Assembly (NCBI GenBank): GCA_001314685.1
Contig: LJNT01000146.1
Span: 1 to 40,059, forward strand
Length of the DNA stretch: 40,059 nucleotides
Direction of reading: 5' to 3'
DNA from: Rhodobacteraceae bacterium HLUCCA09
Lineage (GTDB): Bacteria > Pseudomonadota > Alphaproteobacteria > Rhodobacterales > Rhodobacteraceae
The translations under genes and the position numbers were made by a program. Positions 17,020 through 27,567 of the stretch are shown here, in pieces. The notes under the pieces are model-generated. The model saw nothing but the letters and a program-made list of their open reading frames with translations. It ran no database searches and was not told where the DNA came from. Position 1 is the first letter of the stretch, and each line of letters starts with the position of its first letter.

Positions 17020-18254
17020 AGCTGTTCCGCGCGGACCGGCTGATCGACGGGTGCGGTGGCCCGCCCGTGGAGGGGGCCGCGGTGCTGGTCGAGGGCGACC
17101 GGGTCGTCGACGCGGGCCGCGCGGCCGATATCGGCGTGCCGCAGGGCGCCGAGGTGATCGACGCCCCACCCGGCGGCACGCTGATGCCGGGGCTCGTCGA
17201 CGTGCATGTGCATCTCGCCTATTCCGGCCAGGTCGCCCCGGACGCCTTCCGGGCCGAGGCCGCGACGATCCCCTATCCCGCCATCGCGCTGCGCGCCGCG
17301 CGCTTCGCCCGCGAGACGCTCGCGCACGGCTACACCTCGGTGCGCGACATGCACGCGCCGGGCGGCACCATCATCGACCTGCGCGACGCGGTGGCCGAGG
17401 GGCTGGTCGAGGGCCCGCGCATCCGCGCCTGCGGGCTCGGGCTGACCGTCACCGGCGGCCACATGGACCAGCCGGGCTTCGCCGACCACATGAGCTTTCG
17501 CGACATGAACGGGGTCTGCGAGGGCCCGGTGGGCTTCCGCGCCGGCGTCCGGGCGCAGATCAAGCGGGGCGCGGATTTCATCAAGCTCAATCCCTGCGTG
17601 TCGAGCCGCGTCGACGAGCGGCTCTGGCGCTTCGAGATGACGGTGGACGAGATCCGCGCCGCCTGCGACGAGGCGCATGAATGCGGGCTGATGGTGGGCG
17701 CGCATACCTCGGGCGGGCCGCCGCTGACGGCCGCCATCGAGGCCGGCTGCGACACCGTCGAGCACGCCCACTGGATCGACGACGCCACGCTGGAACTGAT
17801 GGTCGAGCGGGGCACCTGGCTGGTGCCGACGCTCGCCGTGAACGAGGCGTCCTCGGCCTACGTGCTGGGGCAACCCGACGCGCCGGCGCTGACGCGCCGC
17901 TGGGCCGAACGCTCGGAGAGCGACAAGTGGGAGCGGCTCGAGCGCGCGCGCAAGGCGGGCGTGAAGGTCGCCGCGGGCTCCGACGCGGGCTTCTTCCTGA
18001 CCCATGGGGCGGCGAACGGGCGCGAGATCGAGCTCTTCGTGCAGGGCGGCTACTCCGAGCTCGAGGCGATCTCGATCGCCACCGCCGCGGGCGCCGACCT
18101 GCTGCGGATCGACGCCGGGCGGCTGGTCGCGGGCAAGCTCGCCGACCTGCTGATCGTCGACGGCAATCCGCTCGAAGATGTCCGGATCCTCCGGGATCCC
18201 GGACGGCTGCGGGTGTTCAAGGGGGCCGAAGAATGCCCCCGGCGCCCCGGATGA
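17016..18254 (+). CDS. Prolidase-like amidohydrolase (second of tandem pair)
   Basis: A 412-residue paralogue of the preceding protein along its whole length. It keeps VDVHVHLAYSG, the putative carboxylated Lys in FIKLNPC, AHTSGGPPLT, VEHAHWIDDA and GSDAGFF, so all expected metal ligands are present. The HVHLAYSG and LTVTGGHMDQPGF segments are nearly identical between the pair. Differences lie mainly in substrate-side loops (for example VSSRVDERLWRFE against VGLHNRPGTWWRPE), which suggests different substrates. It is the last enzyme gene before the SBP, with a 49-base gap. Confidence 0.92.
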   Translation: MKLFRADRLIDGCGGPPVEGAAVLVEGDRVVDAGRAADIGVPQGAEVIDAPPGGTLMPGLVDVHVHLAYSGQVAPDAFRAEAATIPYPAIALRAARFARETLAHGYTSVRDMHAPGGTIIDLRDAVAEGLVEGPRIRACGLGLTVTGGHMDQPGFADHMSFRDMNGVCEGPVGFRAGVRAQIKRGADFIKLNPCVSSRVDERLWRFEMTVDEIRAACDEAHECGLMVGAHTSGGPPLTAAIEAGCDTVEHAHWIDDATLELMVERGTWLVPTLAVNEASSAYVLGQPDAPALTRRWAERSESDKWERLERARKAGVKVAAGSDAGFFLTHGAANGREIELFVQGGYSELEAISIATAAGADLLRIDAGRLVAGKLADLLIVDGNPLEDVRILRDPGRLRVFKGAEECPRRPG

Positions 18255-18303
18255 AGGTCGTGGAGGACGACCGTCACCTCAACACAGGGAAAGGACGAAC
18301 GAC

Positions 18304-19887
18304 ATGAAACGACTGCTTTGCTCTGCGGCCCTGCTCGCGGCGCTCGCGACCTCGCCGCTCCATGCGCAGGACGGGCTGACCGTGATCTGGGGAGAGGACG
18401 ACGCGACGCCCGCGCTGTTCGACCCGCGCATCACCCAGTCCCGCAACGAGATGCAGGTGATCTGGCAGGTCTTCGACACGCTGATCGCGGCCGACGGCAA
18501 CGGAGACCTCCACCCGGGCCTCGCGACGGAGTGGGACGTGTCCGAGGACTTCGCCTCGATCCGCATGACGCTACGGGAAGGCGTGACCTTCCATGACGGC
18601 ACGCCGTTCAACGCTGAGGCGGTCAAGTTCACCTTCGACACCATCTCCGACCCGGCCACCGGCTCGCAGGGCGCGATCGACTATCTCGGCCCCTACGACC
18701 GGACCGAGGTGATCTCCGACACCGAACTCGTGGTGCACTGGGAGCGGCCCTACCCGCCGATGCTCACCGCGCTCTCGGAGGCCTATCTCGCCCCGGTGAG
18801 CCCGACGGCGGTGCAGGAGATGGGCAATTCCGGCTTCGCCCAGATGCCCGTCGGCACCGGGCCGTTCCGTTTCGTGGAGTGGGAAATGGGCGAGCAGGTG
18901 ATCCTCGAGCGCTTTGAGGACTACGACTGGGCGCCCGAGTTCTACGACAACGAGGGCCCGAGCCGGGTCGAGCGGATCGTGCACCGCTTCATCGAGAATG
19001 CCGGCACGCGGGTCGCGGCGCTGGAATCGGGCGAGGTGAACATCATCGAGCGCACGCCTCCGCTCGACATGCGCAGGCTGAGCGGCGACGACGCGTTCGA
19101 GACCGTTTCAGCGACTGTCTCCGGCCTTCCGTTCTCGATGATGTTCAACACGTCGCAATGGCCGCTCGACGACGTCAACGTCCGCAAGGCGGTGATCCAG
19201 TCGGTGGACCGCGCGCGGCTGACCGAGAACCTGTTCTTCGGCTTCGCCGACCCGGCCTTCGGCGTGCTCTCCAAAGTCACGCCGAACTACTGGGAAGGCG
19301 TCGAGGACTACTACCCCTACGACCCCGAGGCCGCGGCGGAACTCCTGCGGAGCTCCGGCTGGGAGATGGGCGACGACGGCGTCTGGGAGAAGGACGGCGA
19401 GGATCTGTCGATCCACTACCTCTCGATGCTGGAGCCCGAAACCGGCGTCGCGCTGCAGGCGGCGCTGCGCGACAAGGGCATCCTCCTCGAGGTCGATAAC
19501 GTCACCAAGGCGCGGCAGGACGAGCTCGTCATGGCCAACGAGTTCGACATGGGGGCGATCCAGTGGGTGTCGAACGACCCGTCGGTCCTCTACATCCCGT
19601 TCCACTCCTCGAACATCCCCGGCCCCGGCCAGTTCAAGTTCAACTGGATGCACGTGGATTCCGAGAAGCTCGACGGGCTGCTGGAGGAAGTGACCGCGGC
19701 CACCTCTCCCGACGAGCGCGACGCGATCTACGGGGAGATCCAGAAGTTCATCATGGACGAGGCGCTGTTCTGGGCCATCCGCGACCAGATCCAGACGATC
19801 GCCCATTCCAGCGAGCTCGACGGACTGTCCTTCGCGCCCGGTCGCTGGCAGGTCCGCTTCTACGACGTGCGGCCCGCCGGGGAGTGA
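18304..19887 (+). CDS. ABC transporter substrate-binding protein, family 5 (peptide type)
   Basis: A 527-residue periplasmic binding protein. The signal peptide MKRLLCSAALLAALATSPLHA is cleaved probably before QDGL. It has the family-5 blocks: WDVSEDFASIRMTLREGVTF, FHDGTPFNAEAVKFTFD, VGTGPFRF and DVNVRKAVIQSVDRARL. GGAAAGGA precedes the ATG by 8 bases. It closes the SDR-amidohydrolase operon and has no permease beside it; the permease set at 8395-12058, which lacks its own SBP, is the obvious candidate partner. A perfect hairpin follows the stop and separates it from the convergent regulator gene. Confidence 0.93.
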   Translation: MKRLLCSAALLAALATSPLHAQDGLTVIWGEDDATPALFDPRITQSRNEMQVIWQVFDTLIAADGNGDLHPGLATEWDVSEDFASIRMTLREGVTFHDGTPFNAEAVKFTFDTISDPATGSQGAIDYLGPYDRTEVISDTELVVHWERPYPPMLTALSEAYLAPVSPTAVQEMGNSGFAQMPVGTGPFRFVEWEMGEQVILERFEDYDWAPEFYDNEGPSRVERIVHRFIENAGTRVAALESGEVNIIERTPPLDMRRLSGDDAFETVSATVSGLPFSMMFNTSQWPLDDVNVRKAVIQSVDRARLTENLFFGFADPAFGVLSKVTPNYWEGVEDYYPYDPEAAAELLRSSGWEMGDDGVWEKDGEDLSIHYLSMLEPETGVALQAALRDKGILLEVDNVTKARQDELVMANEFDMGAIQWVSNDPSVLYIPFHSSNIPGPGQFKFNWMHVDSEKLDGLLEEVTAATSPDERDAIYGEIQKFIMDEALFWAIRDQIQTIAHSSELDGLSFAPGRWQVRFYDVRPAGE

Positions 19888-19895
19888 CGATGGCT

Positions 19896-19925
19896 GCGGC
19901 CCGGTCCCTTCGCGGGCCGGGCCGC
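19896..19925. terminator. Hairpin between convergent SBP and GntR genes
   Basis: GCGGCCCGG (19896-19904) and CCGGGCCGC (19917-19925) are exact reverse complements with a 12-base loop. The structure begins 9 bases after the SBP stop and reaches the last base of the regulator stop, so it could end transcription from both sides. No T-run is present. Confidence 0.6.
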
Positions 19926-20686
19926 TACCCCTCGACGGCAGGCGCGTCCGCGGCCGCTGCCGGGCGCTTCGCGCGCGACACCTGCAGCAGGTGGGCCTTC
20001 AGCGCGGCGGAGATCTCGTCCTCGCCGTGCTCCTGCGCGATCGCGCGCTCGATGTAGTCACGGAACGACTGGTGCTGCGCCACGATCGCGTTCAGGTCAT
20101 CGTCGCGGTATTCCTCGCGGGCGAAGATGATCATCACATGCCGCGCGATGGCTTCCCACAGCGTCGCGGCGATGTCGTTGCCGGCGGCGCGGGCGATGGC
20201 GCGGTGGAATTCCAGATCGGCCGAGAGCGAGGCGAGGCGGTTCTCGATCTTCGCGGCGATCTTCATGCCGCCGATGGCCTCGTCCAGCCCCGACAGGTCG
20301 GGCCCGTCGGCGCGCCATCTCGCGATGGCGTCGCGCAAGAGGATCGTCTCCAGCATCAGCCGGACCTCGATCACCTGCCGCACCGTCGTGTCGTCGAAGG
20401 TCGCGATACGGTAGCCGCGATGGCTGCCGCCGGAGAGGATGCCCTGGGCATGGAGCACCTTGAGCGCCTCGCGGACCGGAACGCGGCTGACCTTCATCTG
20501 CTCGGCAAGGGCCAGCTCGACGACCCGTTCGCCGGGCTTCAGGTGCCCCGTCGCGATCGCCTCGGCGACGGCGCTGGCGATCGAGGAGGCCAGCGAATTG
20601 CGCGTCGGCTGTCGAAGGCTCGGGCCCTCTTCCGATTGAATGGACGTGGGAATTGGGTATGCCACGGACGTCTCCCGTAAAACCAT
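19925..20686 (-). CDS. GntR family transcriptional regulator, FCD subfamily
   Basis: A 253-residue regulator. The N-terminal winged helix-turn-helix includes LKPGERVVELALAEQ and VSRVPVREALKVLHAQGIL, the classic GntR recognition helix, followed by a wing (HRGYRIATF). The C-terminal all-helical FCD domain has the metal-site pattern: DLEFHRAI, then AQHQSF, then LKAHL. FCD regulators bind organic acids or related ligands and usually repress nearby catabolic genes through short palindromes of GT-N-AC type. Such palindromes recur before most operons here, including one 63 bases upstream of this gene, so autoregulation is likely. ATG 20686 has AGGA 7 bases upstream. It is the last gene of the leftward unit after hyuB. 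Confidence 0.93.
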   Translation of the reverse strand: MVLRETSVAYPIPTSIQSEEGPSLRQPTRNSLASSIASAVAEAIATGHLKPGERVVELALAEQMKVSRVPVREALKVLHAQGILSGGSHRGYRIATFDDTTVRQVIEVRLMLETILLRDAIARWRADGPDLSGLDEAIGGMKIAAKIENRLASLSADLEFHRAIARAAGNDIAATLWEAIARHVMIIFAREEYRDDDLNAIVAQHQSFRDYIERAIAQEHGEDEISAALKAHLLQVSRAKRPAAAADAPAVEG

Positions 20687-20736
20687 GCTCCGGTCCTGAC
20701 GTGACCGCTCCTATGCGCGGTGCCGTGACTTACAGG

Positions 20737-22536
20737 CTATCGTGCCTCCTGTATACTGTGCAGCCCCGCACGGCCGGCGCCTCGGGACGGGGCGCGCAGC
20801 CGCAGCGCCCGCTCCACCATGTCTGCGCCGTAATCCCGCTCGGCGGTGGCGCGCGTGACCTTGCCCTCGGCGAGATCGCGCGCGAGCGCGGCTGGGTCCC
20901 GCTCGCCCGGGTCGCCATACCCCCCGCCCCCGAGCGTCTCGACGCGGATCACCTCGCCCGCGGCCAGCACGAGGCCAGACGCCTTGGAATGCAGCTCTTC
21001 CTCGGCATCGGTGCCGGGGTTGCGCCGGATGCGCGTCACGCTGGAGGGCCGGCCCCCGAAGAGACCGGGCGCCGGCACGACATGGGCGTCGGACCGGGCC
21101 GAGAAGGTGGTCCCGTCGGCCATGATCCGGATCTGCCGCGCCATGCCGAGCCCGCCGCGGAACCGCCCGGCGCCTCCGGAGTCGGGCACCAGCGCGTATT
21201 CCTCCAGCATCAGCGGGTATTCCAGCTCCAGCGCCTCGGCGGGAAGGTTGGTGGAATTCACCGTGTGGACATGGACGGCGTCCATCCCGTCGCGATCGGC
21301 GAAGGCGCCCGCGCCGCCGCCCATGCTTTCGGGATAGACATAGGTCGCGCCCCGCGCCGGATGCCAGCCCGAGATCGACACCGCCGAGGTCGAGTCGTTG
21401 CACGACGCCATGGCCTCCTCGGGCGGCAGAGCCTGGTAGAGGGCGCCGAACACCGCGCCGCAGAGGCGGTTCGAGGTCACCGCGCGACCCGCCACCGCGG
21501 CGGGCGGGCGCGGGTTGACGATCGAACCCTCGGACGCCCGGATGGTGATCGGGTCGATGCTGCCCTGGTTCGGCATCAGGCCGGGATCGAGCACCGCCTT
21601 CACGCAGTAGTAGACCGACGCCTTCAGCGCGCTGTCGGGCAGGTTGATCGCGCCGCGCGCCTGCGGGCCCGAGCCCTCGAAATCGAGCGTCAGGCTCTGC
21701 CCCTCGACGATGGCCGTGCAGACGATCGGCACCGGCTCGCCCGGGAAGCCGTCATCGTCCATCGCGCGCTCGAAGCGGTAGCGGCCGTCGGCGAGCGCGC
21801 CGATGCGGTTCGCCAGGCGGCGCGCGGTGTAGGTCAGGATGTCCTCGATCGCCTGCTCCACGGCCGCCCAGCCCATCCGGTCGACGAGCGCGACCAGCAT
21901 CTCGCCGCCGCGCATGTTGCAGCCAATCTGGGTGCGCAGATCCAGCAGGCGCTCCTCGGGATCGCGGGTGTTGACCGCGATCAGGGTCAGCAGGTCCTCG
22001 TCGATCGCGCCGCCGCGCGCGATGCGGATGACGGGCAGGCGGATGCCTTCCTCGAAGATCGAGCGCGAGGTGCCCGAGGTCGAGCCGGGCGTCTTGCCGC
22101 CCACGTCGGCGTGGTGCGCGATGTTGCCGGCGAAGAAGCGGATCTCGCCCTCGTGGAAGACCGGTGTGATGATCGAGATGTCCGGCAGGTGGCTGCCGCC
22201 GGCGAGATAGGGGTCGTTCGCGATGAAGGCGTCGCCCTCGGCGATCTCGGAGAAGGGATAGCGGGCGAGGATCGCCTCGACCGCGCCGATCATCGCGCCG
22301 AGATGGATCGGGATGTGATCGGCTTGGGTGACGAGGCGCCCCTTCGCGTCGAACAGCGCCGTCGAGCAGTCGCGCCGCTCCTTGATGTTCGACGAGAAGG
22401 ACGAGCGGATCAGGATCTGCCCGATATCCTCGGCGATCGCGAGCAGCCGGTTGGAGAAGACCTCCATCTGGATCGGATCGGCGAGGCGGCGGTCCGGATC
22501 GGGCGCGGTCGCGGCGGCGGGGCTTGCTTGGGTCAT
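20737..22536 (-). CDS. hyuB: Hydantoinase B / oxoprolinase family protein
   Basis: A 599-residue protein of the HyuB family, the second subunit of ATP-dependent N-methylhydantoinase, oxoprolinase-like and acetone carboxylase-like enzymes. Recognisable blocks are RRLADPIQMEVFSNRL at the start, SSNIKERRDCSTALFD, a GDAFIANDPYLAGGSHLPDI stretch, FAGNIAHHADVGG, and the C-terminal ETLGGGGYGDP. The ATG at 22536 overlaps the hyuA stop by ATGA, with GGAGAG upstream; the much longer open frame beyond it is a shadow. With HyuA it would hydrolyse a cyclic amide such as a hydantoin or oxoproline using ATP. Substrate choice cannot be read from the sequence. Confidence 0.93.
   Translation of the reverse strand: MTQASPAAATAPDPDRRLADPIQMEVFSNRLLAIAEDIGQILIRSSFSSNIKERRDCSTALFDAKGRLVTQADHIPIHLGAMIGAVEAILARYPFSEIAEGDAFIANDPYLAGGSHLPDISIITPVFHEGEIRFFAGNIAHHADVGGKTPGSTSGTSRSIFEEGIRLPVIRIARGGAIDEDLLTLIAVNTRDPEERLLDLRTQIGCNMRGGEMLVALVDRMGWAAVEQAIEDILTYTARRLANRIGALADGRYRFERAMDDDGFPGEPVPIVCTAIVEGQSLTLDFEGSGPQARGAINLPDSALKASVYYCVKAVLDPGLMPNQGSIDPITIRASEGSIVNPRPPAAVAGRAVTSNRLCGAVFGALYQALPPEEAMASCNDSTSAVSISGWHPARGATYVYPESMGGGAGAFADRDGMDAVHVHTVNSTNLPAEALELEYPLMLEEYALVPDSGGAGRFRGGLGMARQIRIMADGTTFSARSDAHVVPAPGLFGGRPSSVTRIRRNPGTDAEEELHSKASGLVLAAGEVIRVETLGGGGYGDPGERDPAALARDLAEGKVTRATAERDYGADMVERALRLRAPSRGAGRAGLHSIQEAR
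20749..20758. promoter_or_regulatory. Putative GntR/FCD operator, site 4 (inside the hyuB end)
   Basis: CTGTATACTG has the GTATAC core with partly matching flanks. It encodes part of the last residues of HyuB on the minus strand and lies 63 bases upstream of the gntR start, suggesting autoregulation. The flanks are weaker than at other sites. Confidence 0.4.
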
Positions 22537-24587
22537 GCGCTCTCCATGATCAGGTTGCCCCAGCGGTCGGCGCGGGCGTGCTGGCCCGGCAGTATCAGCG
22601 TCGTGGAGCTCATCTCGTTGACGAGCGCGGGCCCGGCGAGGGGGATGTCGAGCGGCAGCAGGGTCCGGTCGTAGATCGTGGCGCTGCGCCATCCGGAGGC
22701 GTCGTCGACATAGACCGGCCGGCTGCCGGTGATGGCGTCCTCGACGCTGGCACCGCCGGCGATCTCGGGCGGGTCCGCGCGCGCGATCCGGCCTATGGCC
22801 TTGAGCCGGGCCGAGACGAACTGCACCGCGCGGTCGCGGATGTCGTAGCCATGCTCCTTGCGATGGGCGTCGTGGAAGCGCCGCACGACATCCGCAAGGT
22901 CGTCCGGGCCGAGCCCCTCGACATCGACCGAGACCTCGAAATTCTGGCCCAGGTAGCGCGCGTCGAGGAGCCGCCGGAAGGCGCGCCGGCCGACCGGCAC
23001 CGCCTCGCCGTCGAGGAACGCCGCACCTTCCTCCTCCATCTCGGCGAAGAGCCCGAGGATCTCGGCCCAGGAGCCGGGCATGGCGTCGCACATCCGGGTG
23101 CGCACGAAGTCGAGGCTGATGTCGGACAAGAGCATCCCCTGCGCGCAGAGCGTGCCGGGCTCGCGCGGAATCAGGATGCGCGCGAAGCCGCATTCGCGGG
23201 CCACCTCGGCGGCGTGCAGCGGGCCGGCGCCGCCGAAGGCGCAGAGCGCCAGGTCGGCCATGTCGTGCCCCTTGTCGATCGAGACCGAGCGGATCGCGCG
23301 GCCCATGTTGGCCACCGCGATCCGGATCACCCCGAGCGCCGCGCGCTCGACCGTCAGGCCGAGCGGCTCCGCGATCCGCTCGGCCAGGACCCGCCGCGCC
23401 GCGTCGGGATCGACCGTCATCCGCCCGCCGAGGAAGCAGTCGGGATCGAGCCGGCCGAGCACGAGATTGGCGTCGGTGATCGTGGGCTCGGTGCCGCCCC
23501 GGCCATAGGCCACCGGGCCGGGATCGGCGCCGGCGCTGTCGGGGCCGACCTTGAGCGCGCCGGCGTCGTCCAGCCGCGCGATCGAGCCGCCGCCGGCCCC
23601 GATCACCTGGATGTCGACCATGGGCGTCTTGACCGGGTAGCCCGCGACGAGCCGCTGGTTGGTGAACAGCGGCTCGGCCGCCTCGATCAGCGACACGTCG
23701 GTCGAGGTGCCGCCCACGTCGAAGGTGACGAGGTTCGGAAATCCGGCGACCCGGCCGATCTCGGCGGCGCCGACGACGCCGGCCGCCGGGCCCGAGACGC
23801 AGGTGCGCACCGGCGCGGCGCGCACCGTCTCGATCGGCATCAGCCCGCCATTGGAATGGATCGTGTAGGGCGTCACCGGCACGCCGATCCCGGCGACGCG
23901 GGAGCGGAAGCGGTCGAGATAGCCCTCCATCCGCGGCCCGAGCGTGGCGTTGATCGCGGTGGTCGAGACGCGCTCGAACTCGCGGAACTCGGGCAGGATC
24001 TCGCAGGACAGCGTCACGAAGGCCTCGGGCAGGGCGGCGCGCACCGCCGCGCCCGCCCGGCGCTCGTGCTCGGGGCGCAGATGACTGTGCAGGAAGCAGA
24101 TCGCCACCGCCTCCACGCCCGCCGCCGTCAACTCGTCCACCGCGGCGGCGAGGCTGTCCTCGTCCAGCGGCCGCCAGATCTCGCCCGTCGCCGTCACCCG
24201 CTCGTCGATCTCGAAGCGGCGGTCGCGCGGGATCAGAACCGGCGGCTTGGCCACGCGGTAGTCGTAGATCGATGGCCGCGCCTGCCGGCCCAGTTCGAGC
24301 ACGTCGCGGAAGCCGCGCGTCGTCAGCAGCGCGGTGCGCGCGCCCTTGCGCTGGATCACGATGTTCGTGGCGACCGTGGTGCCGTGGGCGAGGAAGCGCA
24401 CCGCGTCCGGGGCGTAGCCGAAGGCGTCGACCATCTGCGCCAGCCCCGTCTCGATCGCCTCGGACGGGTCCGCGGGCGTCGAGGGCACCTTGAAGAAGGA
24501 GGGCGTGCCCCCGCTCCCCGAGCTGTCCTCGGCGAGCAGGGTGAAATCCGTGAAGGTTCCGCCGACGTCGATTCCGATCCGGTACAT
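22533..24587 (-). CDS. hyuA: Hydantoinase A / oxoprolinase family protein
   Basis: A 684-residue HyuA-type subunit, normal length. The N-terminus MYRIGIDVGGTFTDF holds the sugar-kinase-like ATP-binding motif; the Hydantoinase_A core includes VTFDVGGTSTDVSLI, VIGAGGGSIA, a DPGPVAYGRGGTEPT stretch, and AFGGAGPLHA. The ATG at 24587 is preferred because GGAG is 6 bases upstream and the family starts directly with the phosphate-binding strand; an ATG five codons earlier is possible. It has its own candidate promoter (TTGCGG, 17 bases, TATAGA) in the 75-base gap behind the ATPase gene, with an operator-like site at the likely start of transcription. Confidence 0.93.
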   Translation of the reverse strand: MYRIGIDVGGTFTDFTLLAEDSSGSGGTPSFFKVPSTPADPSEAIETGLAQMVDAFGYAPDAVRFLAHGTTVATNIVIQRKGARTALLTTRGFRDVLELGRQARPSIYDYRVAKPPVLIPRDRRFEIDERVTATGEIWRPLDEDSLAAAVDELTAAGVEAVAICFLHSHLRPEHERRAGAAVRAALPEAFVTLSCEILPEFREFERVSTTAINATLGPRMEGYLDRFRSRVAGIGVPVTPYTIHSNGGLMPIETVRAAPVRTCVSGPAAGVVGAAEIGRVAGFPNLVTFDVGGTSTDVSLIEAAEPLFTNQRLVAGYPVKTPMVDIQVIGAGGGSIARLDDAGALKVGPDSAGADPGPVAYGRGGTEPTITDANLVLGRLDPDCFLGGRMTVDPDAARRVLAERIAEPLGLTVERAALGVIRIAVANMGRAIRSVSIDKGHDMADLALCAFGGAGPLHAAEVARECGFARILIPREPGTLCAQGMLLSDISLDFVRTRMCDAMPGSWAEILGLFAEMEEEGAAFLDGEAVPVGRRAFRRLLDARYLGQNFEVSVDVEGLGPDDLADVVRRFHDAHRKEHGYDIRDRAVQFVSARLKAIGRIARADPPEIAGGASVEDAITGSRPVYVDDASGWRSATIYDRTLLPLDIPLAGPALVNEMSSTTLILPGQHARADRWGNLIMESA

Positions 24588-24616
24588 GGGCGCTCCGGCC
24601 ACTCCGTGTCGTTAGT

Positions 24617-24656
24617 TTGTTATACAATCTATAGGGCGCCGGAGAACGGGCCGCAA
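24617..24656 (-). promoter_or_regulatory. hyuA promoter with putative operator, site 5
   Basis: On the minus strand TTGCGG (24651-24656), 17 bases and TATAGA (24628-24633) form a plausible sigma-70 promoter. Directly downstream, at 24617-24627, the plus strand reads TTGTTATACAA, with TTGT and ACAA arms; on the minus strand TTGTAT is followed by CTAACGA as in sites 1 and 2. A bound repressor here would cover the transcription start. Confidence 0.55.
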
Positions 24657-24662
24657 GCGCGG

Positions 24663-25699
24663 TCAGCCCGACGTTCCGTCGCGCGCCGGCGCGCCCTGCG
24701 CCAGGATCGGCAGAAGCTCCGGCGTCTCGCCCGCGCGCCAGCAGGCGACGGCGTGATCGGGGCCGAAGCGCTCGAGCGGCGGGCGCTCGGCATGGCAGCG
24801 CGGGATGGCGACGGGGCAGCGCCCGGCGAAGGGGCAGCCGCTCGGGGGATCGATCGGGCTCGGCGGATCGCCTTTGAGGATGATACGCCGCCGAAGGCGC
24901 TCCAGCCGCGGATCGGGGATCGGCGCGGCGCTGATCAGCGCGCGGGTATAGGCGTGCCGCGCCTCGCGGAACAGCGTGCGGCCGGCGCCGCGCTCGACGA
25001 TCTGGCCGAGATACATCACCGCGATCTCGTCGGAGACCTGGCGCACCACGCCGAGCTCGTGCCCGATGAAGAGGTAGGCGACGCCCAGCTCGTCCTGCAG
25101 CCGCTTCAGCAGGCGCATGATCTGGGCCTGGATCGAGACGTCGAGCGCCGAGACCGGCTCGTCGCAGACCACGAGCTCGGGTTCGCAGGCCAGCGCCCGG
25201 GCGATGCCGATGCGCTGCCGCTGGCCGCCGGAGAACTCGTGCGGGTAGCGGTCGCGCGCGCCCTCGGGCAGATCGACGAGGCCGAGCAGCTCGCGCACCC
25301 GCGCCGCCACGCCCGGCCCCTCGCGCAGCCCGTGCAGGCGGATCGGCTCGGCGAGGGTCTGGCCCACGGTCATCCGCGGATTGAGGCTCGAGAAGGGGTC
25401 CTGGAAGATCATCTGCATGCGGCGGCGGTCGGCGTCGCGCTCGGCCCGGGAGCGCGCGGCGAGGTTCCGGCCACCCAGGGTGACGCTGCCCGATGTCGGC
25501 GTCTCCAGACCCACGACGGCGCGGCCGAGCGTTGATTTCCCGCAGCCCGACTCGCCCACGAGCCCCAGTGTGCGGCCGGCCTCCAGCCGGAAGTCGACCC
25601 CGTCCACCGCCTTGACGGTGCCGCGCCGACCGAAGGCGAACCCGCCCCCGAGCGGGAAATGCAGGCGCAGATCGGCGACCTCCAGAAGCGGCGGCGCGG

Positions 25700-25703
<4 letters not shown>
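24663..25703 (-). CDS. ABC transporter ATPase, DppF/OppF type
   Basis: A 346-residue ATPase. Walker A GESGCGKS lies near residue 50, then FQDPFSSLNPR (Q-loop), FSGGQRQ (signature) and LVVCDEP (Walker B). The H-loop reads GHELGVV instead of the common SHDL, keeping the His. The C-terminal oligopeptide-transporter tail has PSGCPFAGRCP, a later Cys in PRCHAE and a fourth in VACW, the Cys cluster seen in many Opp/Dpp ATPases. It overlaps the DppD-type gene by ATGA with GGAGAGGAC before the start. It energises the complete transporter encoded upstream. Confidence 0.95.
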
Positions 25704-26679
<976 letters not shown>

Positions 26680-26683
<4 letters not shown>

Positions 26684-27567
26684 GCCGGCCGCGTCCTGGG
26701 ATCGACGGCGTCGCGCAGCCCGTCGCCCACCAGGTTGAAGGCGACGACGACGCTCAGTATGGCGAGGCCGGGAAAGGTCGAGATCCACCAGGCCCGGGCC
26801 AGCACGTCGCGCCCCTCGGCCGACATCAGCCCCCATTCGGCGGTGGGCGGCTGCGCGCCGAGGCCGAGGAAGGACAGCCCCGCGCCCACGAGGATGGCGT
26901 TGCCCACCTGCAGCGTGGCGAAGACGATCAGCGGGCCGTTGGCGTTGGGAAAGATGTGCCGGCCCATGATCCGTGCCGGGTCGTTGCCCACCAGCCACGC
27001 CGCCTCGACATAGGGCTGCGTCCGCGCCGCCAGCACCTGCCCGCGCATCAGGCGTGCGTATTCCGGCACCGAGGCGACGCCGACCGCGATCATGACGTTC
27101 AGGATGCCGGGCCCGAGCGTGGCGATGATGATCAGCGCGAGGATGATCGACGGGAAGGCGAGCATGGCGTCGATCAGCCGCGAGATCACCGCGTCCACCC
27201 GCCCGCCGGCATAGCCCGCCACGAGGCCGAGCGTGGCGCCGGGGACGAGGCCGAAGATCACGCTGACGAAGCCGAGCACGAGCGAGATGCGGGCGCCGTG
27301 GATGACCCGGCTGAGCAGGTCGCGCCCGAGGTGATCGGTGCCGAGCCAGTGATCGGCCGAGGGCGCCTGCCGGGCGCGCGAGACCAGCTCGTTCGGTTCG
27401 TAGGGCGCGATCCAGGGCGCGAAGACCGCCAGCACCACCCAGGCGGTCAGCAGGACCAGCCCGACCTGCGCGCTGCGATGCCGCAGGAAGCGGCGCAGGG
27501 CGATCCGTCCGGGGCTGCGGCGCGCGACGGCCGGCCCCGCGGGCAGCTCGGCGGTCTCAGTCGCCAT
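26680..27567 (-). CDS. ABC transporter permease, DppC/OppC type
   Basis: A 295-residue permease with the OppC_N helix after a basic tail (GRIALRRFLRHRSAQVGLVLL), the family motif HWLGTDHLGRDLLSRVIHGA, about six membrane helices and the EAA loop around YVEAAWLVGNDPARIM. The ATG at 27567 (MATETAEL) overlaps the DppB gene by 11 bases; another in-frame ATG at 27594 would add nine residues and lacks a better ribosome-binding site. It forms the pore with the upstream DppB-type subunit. Confidence 0.93.
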